DNA from: Christensenella sp. UBA7102
GTDB taxonomy: Bacteria; Bacillota; Clostridia; Christensenellales; UBA1750
Length of the DNA stretch: 23,471 bases
Assembly: GCA_002492415.1 (NCBI GenBank)
Contig: DKYK01000061.1
Coordinates: forward strand, 524 to 23,994
Direction of reading: 5' to 3'
Positions 1 to 6,967 of the stretch are shown here, in pieces (the stretch's first letter is position 1; every line of letters starts with the position of its first letter). A model generated the notes under the pieces. It did no database searches. It was not told where the DNA came from and saw only the letters and a program-made list of their open reading frames with translations. The position numbers and the translations under genes are program-made.

Positions 1-324
1 GCCCAGGTTGCCGTGGCCCAGACCCACCTGACGCTGGTCGGCCACGGAGCCGGGGATGCAGAAGGCCTGCAGGCCCTCGCCGATGCAGGTGGCGGCCTCG
101 GCGGCGGTCTTGACGTCCTTCTTCAGCGCGATGGCGGCGCCCAGCTCGTAGGCCCACTTCGCGTTCTCAAAGGCGATGGGCTGGATGCCCTCGACGATGG
201 CGTAGGCGTCCACGCCCTTGGAGTTATTGTAAGCCTTCAGCTCGTCAAAATCCTTAAAGCCGTACTTTTCGAGAACAGGCTGGAGCTGGGGCATGCGGCG
301 TTCATAACCTTCAAACAGAGCCAT
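1..324 (-). CDS. GGGtGRT-family protein, N-terminal 108 residues (3' end outside window)
   Basis: The visible part runs MALFEGYERRMPQLQ... to ...VGLGHGNLG at the window edge, so the C-terminal portion is missing. I recognise it as the family named for its GGGtGRT motif (Pfam calls it GGGtGRT protein). Its biochemical role is not established; bacterial and archaeal members commonly sit next to an Fe-S scaffold-like gene, as here. The start is ATG at 322-324, with GGAGG (complement of 336-340) 11 nt upstream. The stop codon of the preceding gene (343-345) lies only 18 bp away, so the two genes are almost certainly co-transcribed from the promoter near 1089. Cys80 and Cys89 are in the visible part. 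I see no signal peptide or membrane segment, so it is probably cytoplasmic. The family call rests on recognition of the N-terminus plus the neighbour; the naming motif itself is not in the visible part. Confidence 0.8.
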   Translation of the reverse strand, partial: MALFEGYERRMPQLQPVLEKYGFKDFDELKAYNNSKGVDAYAIVEGIQPIAFENAKWAYELGAAIALKKDVKTAAEAATCIGEGLQAFCIPGSVADQRQVGLGHGNLG

Positions 325-342
325 TGATGTGCACACCTCCTA

Positions 343-1044
343 TTACTGCTTGCGCGGATCAATCCACTTGACCGCGCCGTCTTCAGCCTTAAAGCGGCCG
401 TAGGTGCCGATGTTCTTCTCATACGCCTCATTGGGGGTCATGCCCTTCTTGATGGCGTCCATCATCTTGCCCAGGGACAGGAACTGATAGCCGCAGACCT
501 GATCGTCCTTGTCCAGAGCGATCTTGAGCACGTAGCCCTCGGCCATCTCCAGGTAGCGGGTGCCCTTGGCCTTGGTGCCGTACATGGTGCCCACCTGGGA
601 GCGCAGGCCCTTGCCCAGGTCCTCCAGACCCGCGCCGATGACCAGGCCGTCGTCCGAGAAGGCGGACTGGGTACGGCCGTAGACGATCTGCAGGAACAGC
701 TCGCGCATGGCGGTGTTGATGGCGTCGCACACCAGGTCGGTGTTGAGCGCTTCCAGGATGGTCTTGCCGGGCAGGATCTCGGAAGCCATCGCGGCGGAGT
801 GGGTCATGCCGGAGCAGCCGATGGTCTCCACCAGCGCCTCTTCGATGACGCCCTTTTTGACATTCAGCGTCAGCTTGCACGCGCCCTGCTGGGGAGCGCA
901 CCAGCCGATGCCGTGCGTCAGACCGGAAATGTCAACAATTTCCTTGGCCTGTACCCATTTGCCCTCCTCGGGAATGGGGGCGGGACCGTGGTTCGGACCC
1001 TTCTTCACACAGACCATTTCTTCCACTTCACGGGAAAACTGCAT
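343..1044 (-). CDS. Iron-sulfur cluster assembly scaffold-like protein (paired with GGGtGRT protein)
   Basis: This 233-residue protein resembles the NifU-like scaffold proteins found beside GGGtGRT genes. Cysteines likely to matter are Cys49 and Cys56 (GIGWCAPQQGACKL) and Cys77 in the IGCSGMTHSAAM segment; further cysteines are at 12, 106 and 184. In U-type scaffolds, conserved cysteines hold a nascent cluster, so a role in cluster building or transfer is plausible but not shown. It is longer than the usual IscU/NifU N-domain (about 125-140 residues), with an extra C-terminal half rich in G and K (YGTKAKGTRYLEMAEGY). The start is ATG at 1042-1044, with AGGAGG (complement of 1053-1058) 8 nt upstream. 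It is the first gene of a two-gene operon. The scaffold-like family is fairly sure; the cluster type and client protein are unknown. Confidence 0.82.
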   Translation of the reverse strand: MQFSREVEEMVCVKKGPNHGPAPIPEEGKWVQAKEIVDISGLTHGIGWCAPQQGACKLTLNVKKGVIEEALVETIGCSGMTHSAAMASEILPGKTILEALNTDLVCDAINTAMRELFLQIVYGRTQSAFSDDGLVIGAGLEDLGKGLRSQVGTMYGTKAKGTRYLEMAEGYVLKIALDKDDQVCGYQFLSLGKMMDAIKKGMTPNEAYEKNIGTYGRFKAEDGAVKWIDPRKQ

Positions 1045-1088
1045 GTGTGTATCCTCCTTAGGTAAAGTGATACGTTTTTAACAACCAT

Positions 1089-1118
1089 ATTATAGCACAA
1101 CTCCGCCCAAAGAATAAA
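1089..1118 (-). promoter_or_regulatory. Probable sigma-A promoter of the Fe-S scaffold/GGGtGRT operon
   Basis: Read on the minus strand, TATAAT (complement of 1089-1094) is preceded by TGC, an extended -10. The -35 region (complement of about 1112-1117) matches the consensus poorly, as is often tolerated with an extended -10. Transcription would start near 1083, giving a leader of about 40 nt that carries the AGGAGG. Confidence 0.65.
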
Positions 1119-1156
1119 GGGTTTGCAGAAATTTAAGATAAGAACGGAGGAAAATG

Positions 1157-1197
1157 GAAACGCGGGCGTTTCAATCCATGAAAAAGCCTTTTCCATG
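1157..1197. promoter_or_regulatory. Two operator-like palindromes between divergent promoters
   Basis: GAAACGC at 1157-1163 and GCGTTTC at 1166-1172 form a perfect inverted repeat with a 2-bp centre. Immediately downstream, 1177-1197 reads as a 21-bp near-palindrome: CATG, one base, AAAAG, centre C, CTTTT, one base, CATG; the single spacer bases (A and C) are the only mismatch. The second palindrome overlaps the expected -35 of the regulator gene. The location suggests operators for the XRE/S24 protein (autoregulation) or for the divergent Fe-S operon. This is inference from symmetry and position. Confidence 0.5.
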
Positions 1198-1217
1198 CGG
1201 GCGCGGTGGTGTATAAT
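1189..1217 (+). promoter_or_regulatory. Probable promoter of the XRE/S24 regulator
   Basis: A perfect TATAAT lies at 1212-1217. The hexamer 17 bp upstream (TTTTCC, 1189-1194) is a weak -35. The predicted start near 1224 leaves a leader of about 28 nt before ATG 1252. A weak -35 overlapped by a palindrome fits a regulated promoter. Confidence 0.6.
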
Positions 1218-1251
1218 GAGGACAGTGCAACGCAAAAGGAGGACACGCGCT

Positions 1252-1947
1252 ATGTCACGTCTTGGAGATATGATCAAACAGGAGCGCCTGCGCGCGGGCT
1301 GGTCGCACAAGCAGCTGGCCAAGAAGAGCGGCGTTTCCGAGAGTTTTCTCGTGGAAGTGGAGGCGGGCACCAAGATCATCGCCGATACGCAGGCCACCCG
1401 CATCCTAAAGGTGCTGGGCAAGTCCGCGGAGGTGTTCGCGGACTTTGAGGGCAAGGCCGACGGCATGCCCGAACCCGTCGCCCCCGTGCGCGCCGCGCGC
1501 CCCGCGCCCAAGAAGGAGGCCGCCCCTGCCGCGCCCGCGCAGCCTGCGGACGCCTGGGTGGGGGCTCTTGGCAACCTGATGCACGCCGTGCCCGTAAAGG
1601 ACGCCGCGGGCAAGCTGCTGGGCTCCATCACGCTGCCCGTCAAGTCCGGCCGCATCGAGGGCGTGGTGGCGGATAAGGTTTTTTTCCTGTCCGTGCCCGA
1701 CGACAGCATGATGGGCTACCGCATCCGCAGGGGCGACCGCGCGCTGGTGCTGCCCGCCACCGTCCCCGTGGACAACGCGGTGATGGTGTTCCTCGCCGAA
1801 GGGCGGTACTACCTGCGCAAGGTCAAGCTGCAGGACGGCGGCCGCGCGCTGATGCAGTGGTACGACTACGAGCCGCGCAGCGAGGTGGTGCAGCTCAAGT
1901 CCGTCACGCTCGTAGGCCGCGTGCGCCGGGTGGAATTTGATTTGTAA
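1252..1947 (+). CDS. XRE-family transcriptional regulator with C-terminal S24 (LexA-like) domain
   Basis: The 231-residue protein starts with an XRE helix-turn-helix (about residues 3-60; MIKQERLRAGWSHKQLAKKS then SESFLVEVEAGTK). An Ala/Pro-rich linker follows (about 72-100), then an S24/LexA-like domain (about 105-231). The S24 nucleophile motif DDSMMGYRIRRGD gives Ser152, and a lysine 38 residues later (Lys190, YYLRKV) matches the Ser-Lys spacing of LexA/UmuD, so the dyad looks intact. No clear Ala-Gly self-cleavage site stands out. Such proteins usually repress genes and are inactivated by RecA-stimulated cleavage or another signal. I chose ATG 1252 because AAAGGAGG (1235-1242) precedes it; an upstream in-frame extension to 1123 would lie before the TATAAT. 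It is followed 25 bp later by a sugar isomerase gene, so the pair may be co-transcribed. Its target genes are unknown. Confidence 0.85.
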   Translation: MSRLGDMIKQERLRAGWSHKQLAKKSGVSESFLVEVEAGTKIIADTQATRILKVLGKSAEVFADFEGKADGMPEPVAPVRAARPAPKKEAAPAAPAQPADAWVGALGNLMHAVPVKDAAGKLLGSITLPVKSGRIEGVVADKVFFLSVPDDSMMGYRIRRGDRALVLPATVPVDNAVMVFLAEGRYYLRKVKLQDGGRALMQWYDYEPRSEVVQLKSVTLVGRVRRVEFDL

Positions 1948-1972
1948 AGGCGGGGAAAGGGAGGGTTTTCGC

Positions 1973-2785
1973 ATGAAGAACATCAAGATCGCCTCTCCGC
2001 TGTACATCGTGCGGGAGGATTGCGCAAAGGATCTGGCCGGCGTGCTTAAAAAGCTTGCCGCGCTGGGCTTTGACGGCATTGAGTTTCTGGGCTTCTTTGG
2101 CCACAGCGCGCAGGAGGTCAAGACGATGCTGGAGGATAACCATCTGTCCGCGCTGGGCAACCACGTGCCCTACCGCGAGCTTGTCGCCGACCCCGAAGGT
2201 GTGCTCGACTTCCATCAGTGCATCGGATGCGGATACCTGACGGTGGCGGAGCTGCCGCTGGAGGACTTTGACGCGGTGGCGGCCCGGCTCAATGAAATGG
2301 CCGCGCTCGCCGCACAGCGGGGCATCCGTCTGCTGTATCACAACCACGATCAGGAGCTGATCGAAAAGATCGACGGCGTGCAGAACCTGATCTGGATACT
2401 GGAGCACGTCAAGGCCGAAACGCTGGCGCTGGAGCCGGATCTGGGCTGGATGGAGATTGGCGGAGGAGACTGCGCGGATTACCTGCGCCGTTACGCCGAC
2501 CGCTGCCCCGTCATTCACTTAAAGGATTACTATTCCTCCGACAATGCCAAACTGGGCCGCGTGCGCGAATTCGTCCCCGCGCGGGGAAGCGCCGAGCGCG
2601 GGCACTTTGAGTTCCGCCCCACGGGCTACGGCGTGCTCAACCTGCCCAAGCTGATGCCGCTGTGCCTGGCCTGCGCGCCGGAGTGGTTCGTCATCGACCA
2701 CGATCTGGCCTATGAGCGCGACAGCTACGACGACCTCAAGCTCAGCCTGGATTATACCCGCGCGCTGCTGGCCATGCAGGCGTAG
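1973..2785 (+). CDS. Sugar phosphate isomerase/epimerase, xylose isomerase-like TIM barrel
   Basis: This 270-residue protein belongs to the AP-endonuclease-2/xylose-isomerase-like TIM-barrel superfamily. Hallmarks are the metal-site segments YHNHDQEL (about 119-126), LEPDLGW and VIHLKDYY, and a C-terminal FVIDHD with acidic and His residues. Family members isomerise, epimerise or dehydrate sugars and inositols using a divalent metal; the substrate cannot be read from sequence. ATG 1973 is preferred over an in-frame ATG at 1937 because GGGAGGG (1958-1964) lies just ahead and the upstream stretch overlaps the regulator gene. It is cytoplasmic, with no signal peptide. It lies between a regulator and a sugar importer, which suggests use of an imported carbohydrate. 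A terminator follows, so it is separate from the importer transcript. It is a distant relative of the protein at 22603-23370. Confidence 0.85.
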   Translation: MKNIKIASPLYIVREDCAKDLAGVLKKLAALGFDGIEFLGFFGHSAQEVKTMLEDNHLSALGNHVPYRELVADPEGVLDFHQCIGCGYLTVAELPLEDFDAVAARLNEMAALAAQRGIRLLYHNHDQELIEKIDGVQNLIWILEHVKAETLALEPDLGWMEIGGGDCADYLRRYADRCPVIHLKDYYSSDNAKLGRVREFVPARGSAERGHFEFRPTGYGVLNLPKLMPLCLACAPEWFVIDHDLAYERDSYDDLKLSLDYTRALLAMQA

Positions 2786-2810
2786 GGTCTGACAAAAATT
2801 TTTTGCAAAG

Positions 2811-2849
2811 CAGGACATGGATCGGATTTTCCATGCCCTGTTTTTTTTG
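2811..2849 (+). terminator. Rho-independent terminator after the isomerase gene
   Basis: CAGGACATGG (2811-2820) pairs with CCATGCCCTG (2831-2840) with one mismatch; the loop is about 10 nt and eight T residues follow (2841-2848). The upstream AAAG can extend the stem into the T tract. Confidence 0.85.
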
Positions 2850-2888
2850 CGCGCGAGGGAGGACAATGTGAAGCGTGGCAGCGAAAAA

Positions 2889-2935
2889 TAAAAAAGTAAA
2901 TATTTACTTAATTATACATACGTAAAAAAGTAAAT
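2889..2935. promoter_or_regulatory. Candidate operator: 16-bp palindrome plus repeated half-site
   Basis: AAGTAAATATTTACTT (2894-2909) is a perfect palindrome. The 13-mer TAAAAAAGTAAAT that forms its left half (2889-2901) recurs exactly at 2923-2935, 34 bp downstream, about three helical turns. This resembles cooperative regulator sites. It lies about 220 bp upstream of the importer promoter, so it could serve an activator or looping repressor. No regulator is encoded next to the importer itself. Confidence 0.45.
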
Positions 2936-3153
2936 GCGCATGGAACAAAGAAACGTCGTCTCGTGCGCACATTCTTTTTGTAAAGTCCATGTTTCAACTT
3001 TGTTTTTTCGTTCAAAAAAATCAATAACATACAAAAAAATCGAAATTGCACAAAAATACGGGAAAAACCTGAGATCTGATGGGAAATAAAATAATTATAT
3101 ACAAATAAATATTGGAAAGGTGCACGAAAATCGCGCCAATTTCTTCACCATAG

Positions 3154-3182
3154 TTGACAAATTCGGCGATATAAGATAACAT
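3154..3182 (+). promoter_or_regulatory. Probable sigma-A promoter of the ABC importer operon
   Basis: A perfect TTGACA (3154-3159) is followed after 17 bp by TAACAT (3177-3182, four of six consensus bases). Transcription would begin near 3189, leaving a leader of about 90 nt before the GTG start at 3281. Confidence 0.65.
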
Positions 3183-3280
3183 GAAGTAAACATAAGTTAA
3201 CGGACTAATTAAAAACTCGGACGCAGGGGAACCGGGTCAACACAGGCTTCTTGCAACAAAATCAGGGAGGGATGTTCGCC

Positions 3281-4237
3281 GTGACTGCTCAGACCGCCGT
3301 AAGACCGCGAAAAAAAACGTTCCAGCACACGCTGCGCGTAATGTGGGACTATCGATGGATCTACCTGATGCTGATACCGTGTCTTGCGTACTTCATCATC
3401 TTCAAGTACGTGCCCATGTACGGCATCCAGCTCGCGTTCAAGGACTTCAAGCTGGCCGGCATCGCCGCCAGCCCCTGGAACAATTTTGAGCACTTCAAGT
3501 ACATGATGAGCGAGCCGCAGTTCCTGCCGGCGCTGCGCAACACGCTGATCATCTCCTTTTACCGCATACTGTTCGGCTTCCCGTTCCCCATCATACTGGC
3601 CATCATGATCAACGAGGTGTACATGCCGCGCTACAAGAGGGTGCTGCAGACCATTTACACCTTCCCCCACTTCCTGACGTGGGTCGTCATGGCCGGCATC
3701 ATGCTCAACCTGCTGGGCTCCACCGGCATGGTGCGCAAGGTGTCCGAGGTGTTCGTGCCCGGCATCGGTGAGAACTGGAACCTGATGTACAACAAAAACG
3801 CATTCCGAACCATATTGGTCGTGTCGGACATTTGGAAGGAGGCCGGATGGGGCACCATCATCTATCTGGCAGCCATCACGGGCATCGATCAGAGTCTGTA
3901 TGAGGCGGCCACCATCGACGGCGCCAACCGTTTCCAGAGAATTTGGTACATCACCCTGCCTGGCATGATCAACATGATCGCCATCCAGTTCGTGCTCAGA
4001 GTTGGCGCGGTCATGGAGGGCGGCTTCGACCAGGTATTCAACCTCTACACCGCCCCCGTCTACGAGACGGGCGACATCATCGACACCTACATCTACCGCC
4101 TGTCCTTCGTCAAGTCCACCGGCATCAACCTGGGCTTTACCACGGCGGTCGGTCTGTTCAAAAACGTGATCAACTTCGTTTTGCTGATGCTGGCCAATGG
4201 CGTGACCAAGGCGCTGGGCCAGGAGACCGTGCTGTAG
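3281..4237 (+). CDS. Carbohydrate ABC transporter permease, LplB type
   Basis: This is one of two membrane subunits of a CUT1-type sugar importer. The 318-residue protein has a basic N-terminus (RPRKKTFQ) followed by about six hydrophobic helices, starting with WIYLMLIPCLAYFIIF. The cytoplasmic EAA loop that docks the ATPase reads EAATIDGANRFQRIWYITLP from Glu208. The sequence style (YVPMYGIQLAFKDF, NTLIISFYRILFGFP) is typical of LplB-like permeases, which pair with YtcP-like partners and very large binding proteins. I chose GTG 3281 because GGGAGGG (3265-3271) sits 9 nt upstream; ATG 3272 would abut that site and TTG 3251 has none. The partner permease follows after 16 bp. The substrate is unknown; related systems carry oligosaccharides such as uronides or host-glycan fragments. 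Confidence 0.9.
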   Translation: MTAQTAVRPRKKTFQHTLRVMWDYRWIYLMLIPCLAYFIIFKYVPMYGIQLAFKDFKLAGIAASPWNNFEHFKYMMSEPQFLPALRNTLIISFYRILFGFPFPIILAIMINEVYMPRYKRVLQTIYTFPHFLTWVVMAGIMLNLLGSTGMVRKVSEVFVPGIGENWNLMYNKNAFRTILVVSDIWKEAGWGTIIYLAAITGIDQSLYEAATIDGANRFQRIWYITLPGMINMIAIQFVLRVGAVMEGGFDQVFNLYTAPVYETGDIIDTYIYRLSFVKSTGINLGFTTAVGLFKNVINFVLLMLANGVTKALGQETVL

Positions 4238-4253
4238 AAAGGAGGAACAACAT

Positions 4254-5180
4254 ATGGCAAACACCGACGTTCGCGTGGATAAGCACGGCAACGTGCATAT
4301 TGCAAAAAAGAACCGCATCCGCAGGTTCGGGTTGGTTGACGGCGTGCTGCTGTTCTTCCTGACGCTGTTGGCACTGCTGATCCTCTACCCGTTCTACAAT
4401 GCCTTTCTGGTTTCCATCGTGCCCAATACCGTCTACATGCGCTACAAGGGCCTGATGCTCTGGCCGCCGGCGCTGACGTTTGAGGCCTACGAATTCACCT
4501 TCAAGTCCAGCCTGATCTGGACGGGCTACCGCAACTCCATCCTCATTACGGTATTTGGCACGATCTACAACATGGTGCTGACCATACTGTGCGCCTACGT
4601 GCTGACCAAGCCCATTCCGGGCGGCAAGTTCATCCGCTTTGCCATCGTTTTTACGATGTACTTCTCGGGCGGTCTGGTACCCTTCTATGTGCTGATCCGC
4701 GACCTGAACATGATGGATACGCTCTATTCCATGGTGATGCCCACCGGCATCAACATCATGTACATGCTCATCATCTCCAACTACTTTAAGTCGCTGCCCC
4801 CGGCGCTGGAGGAGTCCGCAAAGATCGACGGCGCGACGGATCTGCGCATTCTGTGGAGCATCATCCTGCCGCTTTCTCTGCCGCTGCTTGCCACCTTCAC
4901 CCTCTATTACGCGGTAGAGCGTTGGAACGAGTGGTACAACGCGATGCTGTTTGTCAAATCCGTTAACAAATGGCCGCTGCAGAACGTGTTGCGCACCATT
5001 ATCAACGACGTCAACATGATGGCGACCCAAAACATCCCCGGACAGGCCAAGCCCGACATCCAGGGCGATGCCATCAAGATGAGTTCCATCATCGTGGCCA
5101 TGGCGCCCATCATGTGCCTGTACCCCTTCCTGCAGCGCTACTTCCTCTCCGGCCTGACGCTGGGCGCGGTCAAGGAGTAG
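4254..5180 (+). CDS. Carbohydrate ABC transporter permease, YtcP type
   Basis: This is the second membrane subunit of the importer, 308 residues. The N-terminus is polar and cytoplasmic (about residues 1-25), then about six helices follow, the first being LLFFLTLLALLILYPFYNAF. The EAA docking loop begins EESAKIDGATDLRILWSIILP at Glu186. The protein ends FLSGLTLGAVKE, the characteristic tail of this permease family (YFLSGLTLGAVKG in relatives). ATG 4254 has AAAGGAGG (4239-4246) 7 nt upstream. The 16-bp gap from the first permease implies translational coupling or at least co-transcription. The expected partners are the permease before it and the lipoprotein after it; no nucleotide-binding subunit is present here, so a shared ATPase encoded elsewhere is inferred. 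Confidence 0.91.
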   Translation: MANTDVRVDKHGNVHIAKKNRIRRFGLVDGVLLFFLTLLALLILYPFYNAFLVSIVPNTVYMRYKGLMLWPPALTFEAYEFTFKSSLIWTGYRNSILITVFGTIYNMVLTILCAYVLTKPIPGGKFIRFAIVFTMYFSGGLVPFYVLIRDLNMMDTLYSMVMPTGINIMYMLIISNYFKSLPPALEESAKIDGATDLRILWSIILPLSLPLLATFTLYYAVERWNEWYNAMLFVKSVNKWPLQNVLRTIINDVNMMATQNIPGQAKPDIQGDAIKMSSIIVAMAPIMCLYPFLQRYFLSGLTLGAVKE

Positions 5181-5191
5181 ATCCCACACGG

Positions 5192-5242
5192 TTATACGCC
5201 TGCGCCACGAGCTGCAGGTTCGTATAATGGGCGAAACGCCCA
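5192..5242 (+). other. Two tandem intercistronic hairpins before the binding-protein gene
   Basis: TTATACGCCTGC (5192-5203) pairs with GCAGG, TT bulge, CGTATAA (5214-5227), a 12-bp stem with a 10-nt loop. Directly after it TGGGCG (5228-5233) pairs with CGCCCA (5237-5242) around AAA. There is no T tract, so these are not terminators. Hairpins just upstream of a binding-protein cistron commonly protect a processed mRNA and raise the yield of the binding protein over the permeases; that role is inferred here. Confidence 0.6.
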
Positions 5243-5264
5243 AAAACTTCAAGGAGGAGAAACC

Positions 5265-6914
5265 ATGAAGAAACTGCTGTCTTTGGTTCTGGCTCTGTTG
5301 TTGGTGCTGTCCCTGGCGTCCTGCGCCAAGACCCCTGCAGCCGACAAGCCCGCCAGCGACGCGCCTGCGGCCGATCAGCCCGCTGCTGATGCCCCCGCGG
5401 CCGATGCGCCCGCAGCCGACGCTGAGCTCGAGCCCATCGTGCTGACGCAGAACGTGCTCAACGCCGAAAAGCAGGGCACCCATGCGCGCAACGAGTTCGT
5501 CAAGGAAAAGTTCAACCTGACCTATGAGTACATTCCGGTCTCCTGGGGCGATTGGAATGAGAAGATCCGCACCTGGATCGCCACTGACGACGCGCCCGAT
5601 CTGATCTACTGGGATCTGAAGGCCGCTTCGTCCACCGAGTACTTCGACTGGGCCAAGCAGGGCGCCTTCGCCCCCATCACCGAGGCGAAGATCTCCAATT
5701 ATCCCAACCTGTACGACTTCTACAAGACCTCCGAGTCCGTTGCGGCCTTCAAGGTGGACGGCGAGCTGTACACTTGGCCCGCTTCCCGCAACAATCCCCC
5801 GGAGATCGACAACGCCTACACCTCTTACTTCACCATCCGCAAGGACTGGGCGGAGAAGGTCGGCCTGTATCAGGAAGATAACGAGTATACCTGGGAAGAG
5901 TGGAAGGCTCTGCTGGCCGCCGTCATCGCGCAGGATCCCGCCGGCAACGGCGCTTCCAACGCGGCTCTGGTGCTGCCCACCTGGGGCTTCCCCAACGGCG
6001 CCGTGACTTTCCTCAACGCTCCCGCCGCCGAGGGCAACGAGACCTGCTCCTACATCATCGATGAGGAGACCGGCCTGTACGTGTGGCCCGCCGCGACCGA
6101 GGCGTACAAGCAGGCGGTCGTCGAGACCTACAAAATGTATCAGGATGGCCTGATCTACAAGGACAACATCTCCTTTACCGGTTCCGAGTCCGACGACATG
6201 TTCAAGGCCGGCCTGGCCTTTGCCGCCTACAACGTCGCCGGTTCCCTGAACAGCTGGTCCGACGACATGATGCGCAAGGGCGTCATCGAGAACAAGGATG
6301 CGCTGGCACCCGCGGTCGTCTACGGCATGGACGGCAACTGGTACATGACCCAGACCGAGGACTACTGGTGCGTTACCTCCTTCAACCACAAGATCACCGA
6401 GGAGAAGATGGACCGCGCGCTGATGTTCTGGGATTTCCTGAACACCACCGAGGGCATCCGCCTGCGCTGGCTGGGCATCGAAGGCGTGGACTACAAAGTC
6501 ACGGGCGAGAACCCCGAGGACGTCGAGGTGCTGTGGGAGTTTGACGAGGCGACCAACTCCTACGTCTCTCCCTACGTCAACTTTGAGTTCAACGAGGCCA
6601 ATTCCGCGGGCCTGGCGCCCTCCGGCAATCCCGCCGAGGCTCAGTATCAGGAAGAGCTCAAGCAGATCGTCTGGGACAAGATGGGCGAGGGCAAGGCGAC
6701 CGTCAAGAAGGTCGACTACGCCATGTCTGTCTTTGACGGCGAGAACAAAAACAAGTACGGCACGTTCGGTTCCGACGCCAAGGAGCGCATGATCCAGATC
6801 CTGGCCGACCCGAACTGCGATCCTGCCGCCGAGTGGGATAAGTTCATTGAGGAAATGATGCCCCGCGTGCAGCCCGTGCTGGACGAGCTGAACAGCGGCT
6901 TGCTGGGCAAGTAA
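5265..6914 (+). CDS. Extracellular solute-binding lipoprotein of the sugar ABC importer
   Basis: This 549-residue lipoprotein captures the sugar outside the membrane and delivers it to the two permeases. The signal peptide MKKLLSLVLALLLVLSLASC ends in a lipobox LASC, giving lipid-anchored Cys20. A low-complexity Ala/Asp/Pro linker (about 21-53, repeats of PAADA) tethers the binding domain. The rest is a large family-1-type binding protein with many aromatic residues (ISWGDWNEKI-like YIPVSWGDWNEK, DLIYWDLKAA, GNWYMTQTEDYWC), usual for oligosaccharide ligands. The length of about 550 residues is normal for partners of LplB/YtcP permeases and longer than the usual 400-450. ATG 5265 has AAGGAGG (5251-5257) upstream. 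The gene is 84 bp after the permease and preceded by two hairpins. A strong terminator follows. The ligand is unknown. Confidence 0.92.
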   Translation: MKKLLSLVLALLLVLSLASCAKTPAADKPASDAPAADQPAADAPAADAPAADAELEPIVLTQNVLNAEKQGTHARNEFVKEKFNLTYEYIPVSWGDWNEKIRTWIATDDAPDLIYWDLKAASSTEYFDWAKQGAFAPITEAKISNYPNLYDFYKTSESVAAFKVDGELYTWPASRNNPPEIDNAYTSYFTIRKDWAEKVGLYQEDNEYTWEEWKALLAAVIAQDPAGNGASNAALVLPTWGFPNGAVTFLNAPAAEGNETCSYIIDEETGLYVWPAATEAYKQAVVETYKMYQDGLIYKDNISFTGSESDDMFKAGLAFAAYNVAGSLNSWSDDMMRKGVIENKDALAPAVVYGMDGNWYMTQTEDYWCVTSFNHKITEEKMDRALMFWDFLNTTEGIRLRWLGIEGVDYKVTGENPEDVEVLWEFDEATNSYVSPYVNFEFNEANSAGLAPSGNPAEAQYQEELKQIVWDKMGEGKATVKKVDYAMSVFDGENKNKYGTFGSDAKERMIQILADPNCDPAAEWDKFIEEMMPRVQPVLDELNSGLLGK

Positions 6915-6928
6915 GCCCGAGCAATGGA

Positions 6929-6967
6929 GGCTCCCGACTGCAAAAACGGTTGGGAGCCGTTTTTTTG
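6929..6967 (+). terminator. Rho-independent terminator of the ABC importer operon
   Basis: GGCTCCCGAC (6929-6938) pairs with GTTGGGAGCC (6949-6958), a 10-bp stem with one G-T wobble and a 10-nt loop, followed by G and seven T residues. Confidence 0.92.

Larger units (their letters stand above)
2786..3280. other. Long AT-rich intergenic control region upstream of the ABC importer
   Basis: After the terminator there is no credible gene for about 430 bases. The stretch from about 2880 to 3225 is strikingly AT-rich against GC-rich neighbours. It holds a 16-bp palindrome with a 13-bp direct repeat (2889-2935), a possible long hairpin (CATGGA 2939-2944 with TCCATG 2986-2991, inner ACAAAGAA with TTC-TT-TTTGT), repeated CAAAAAAATC (3013 and 3032) and a good promoter at 3154-3182. 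I see no small ORF with a ribosome binding site. It most likely serves as a complex promoter/operator region. Confidence 0.6.

Noticed and set aside
2939..3050. CRISPR-like repeats in the AT-rich region
   Set aside because: The repeated CAAAAAAATC units are short, few and unevenly spaced, with no spacers or cas genes.
5223..5228. TATAAT as an internal promoter for the binding-protein gene
   Set aside because: No -35 at 16-18 bp, and most of it forms the right arm of the 5192-5227 hairpin, which explains the sequence better.
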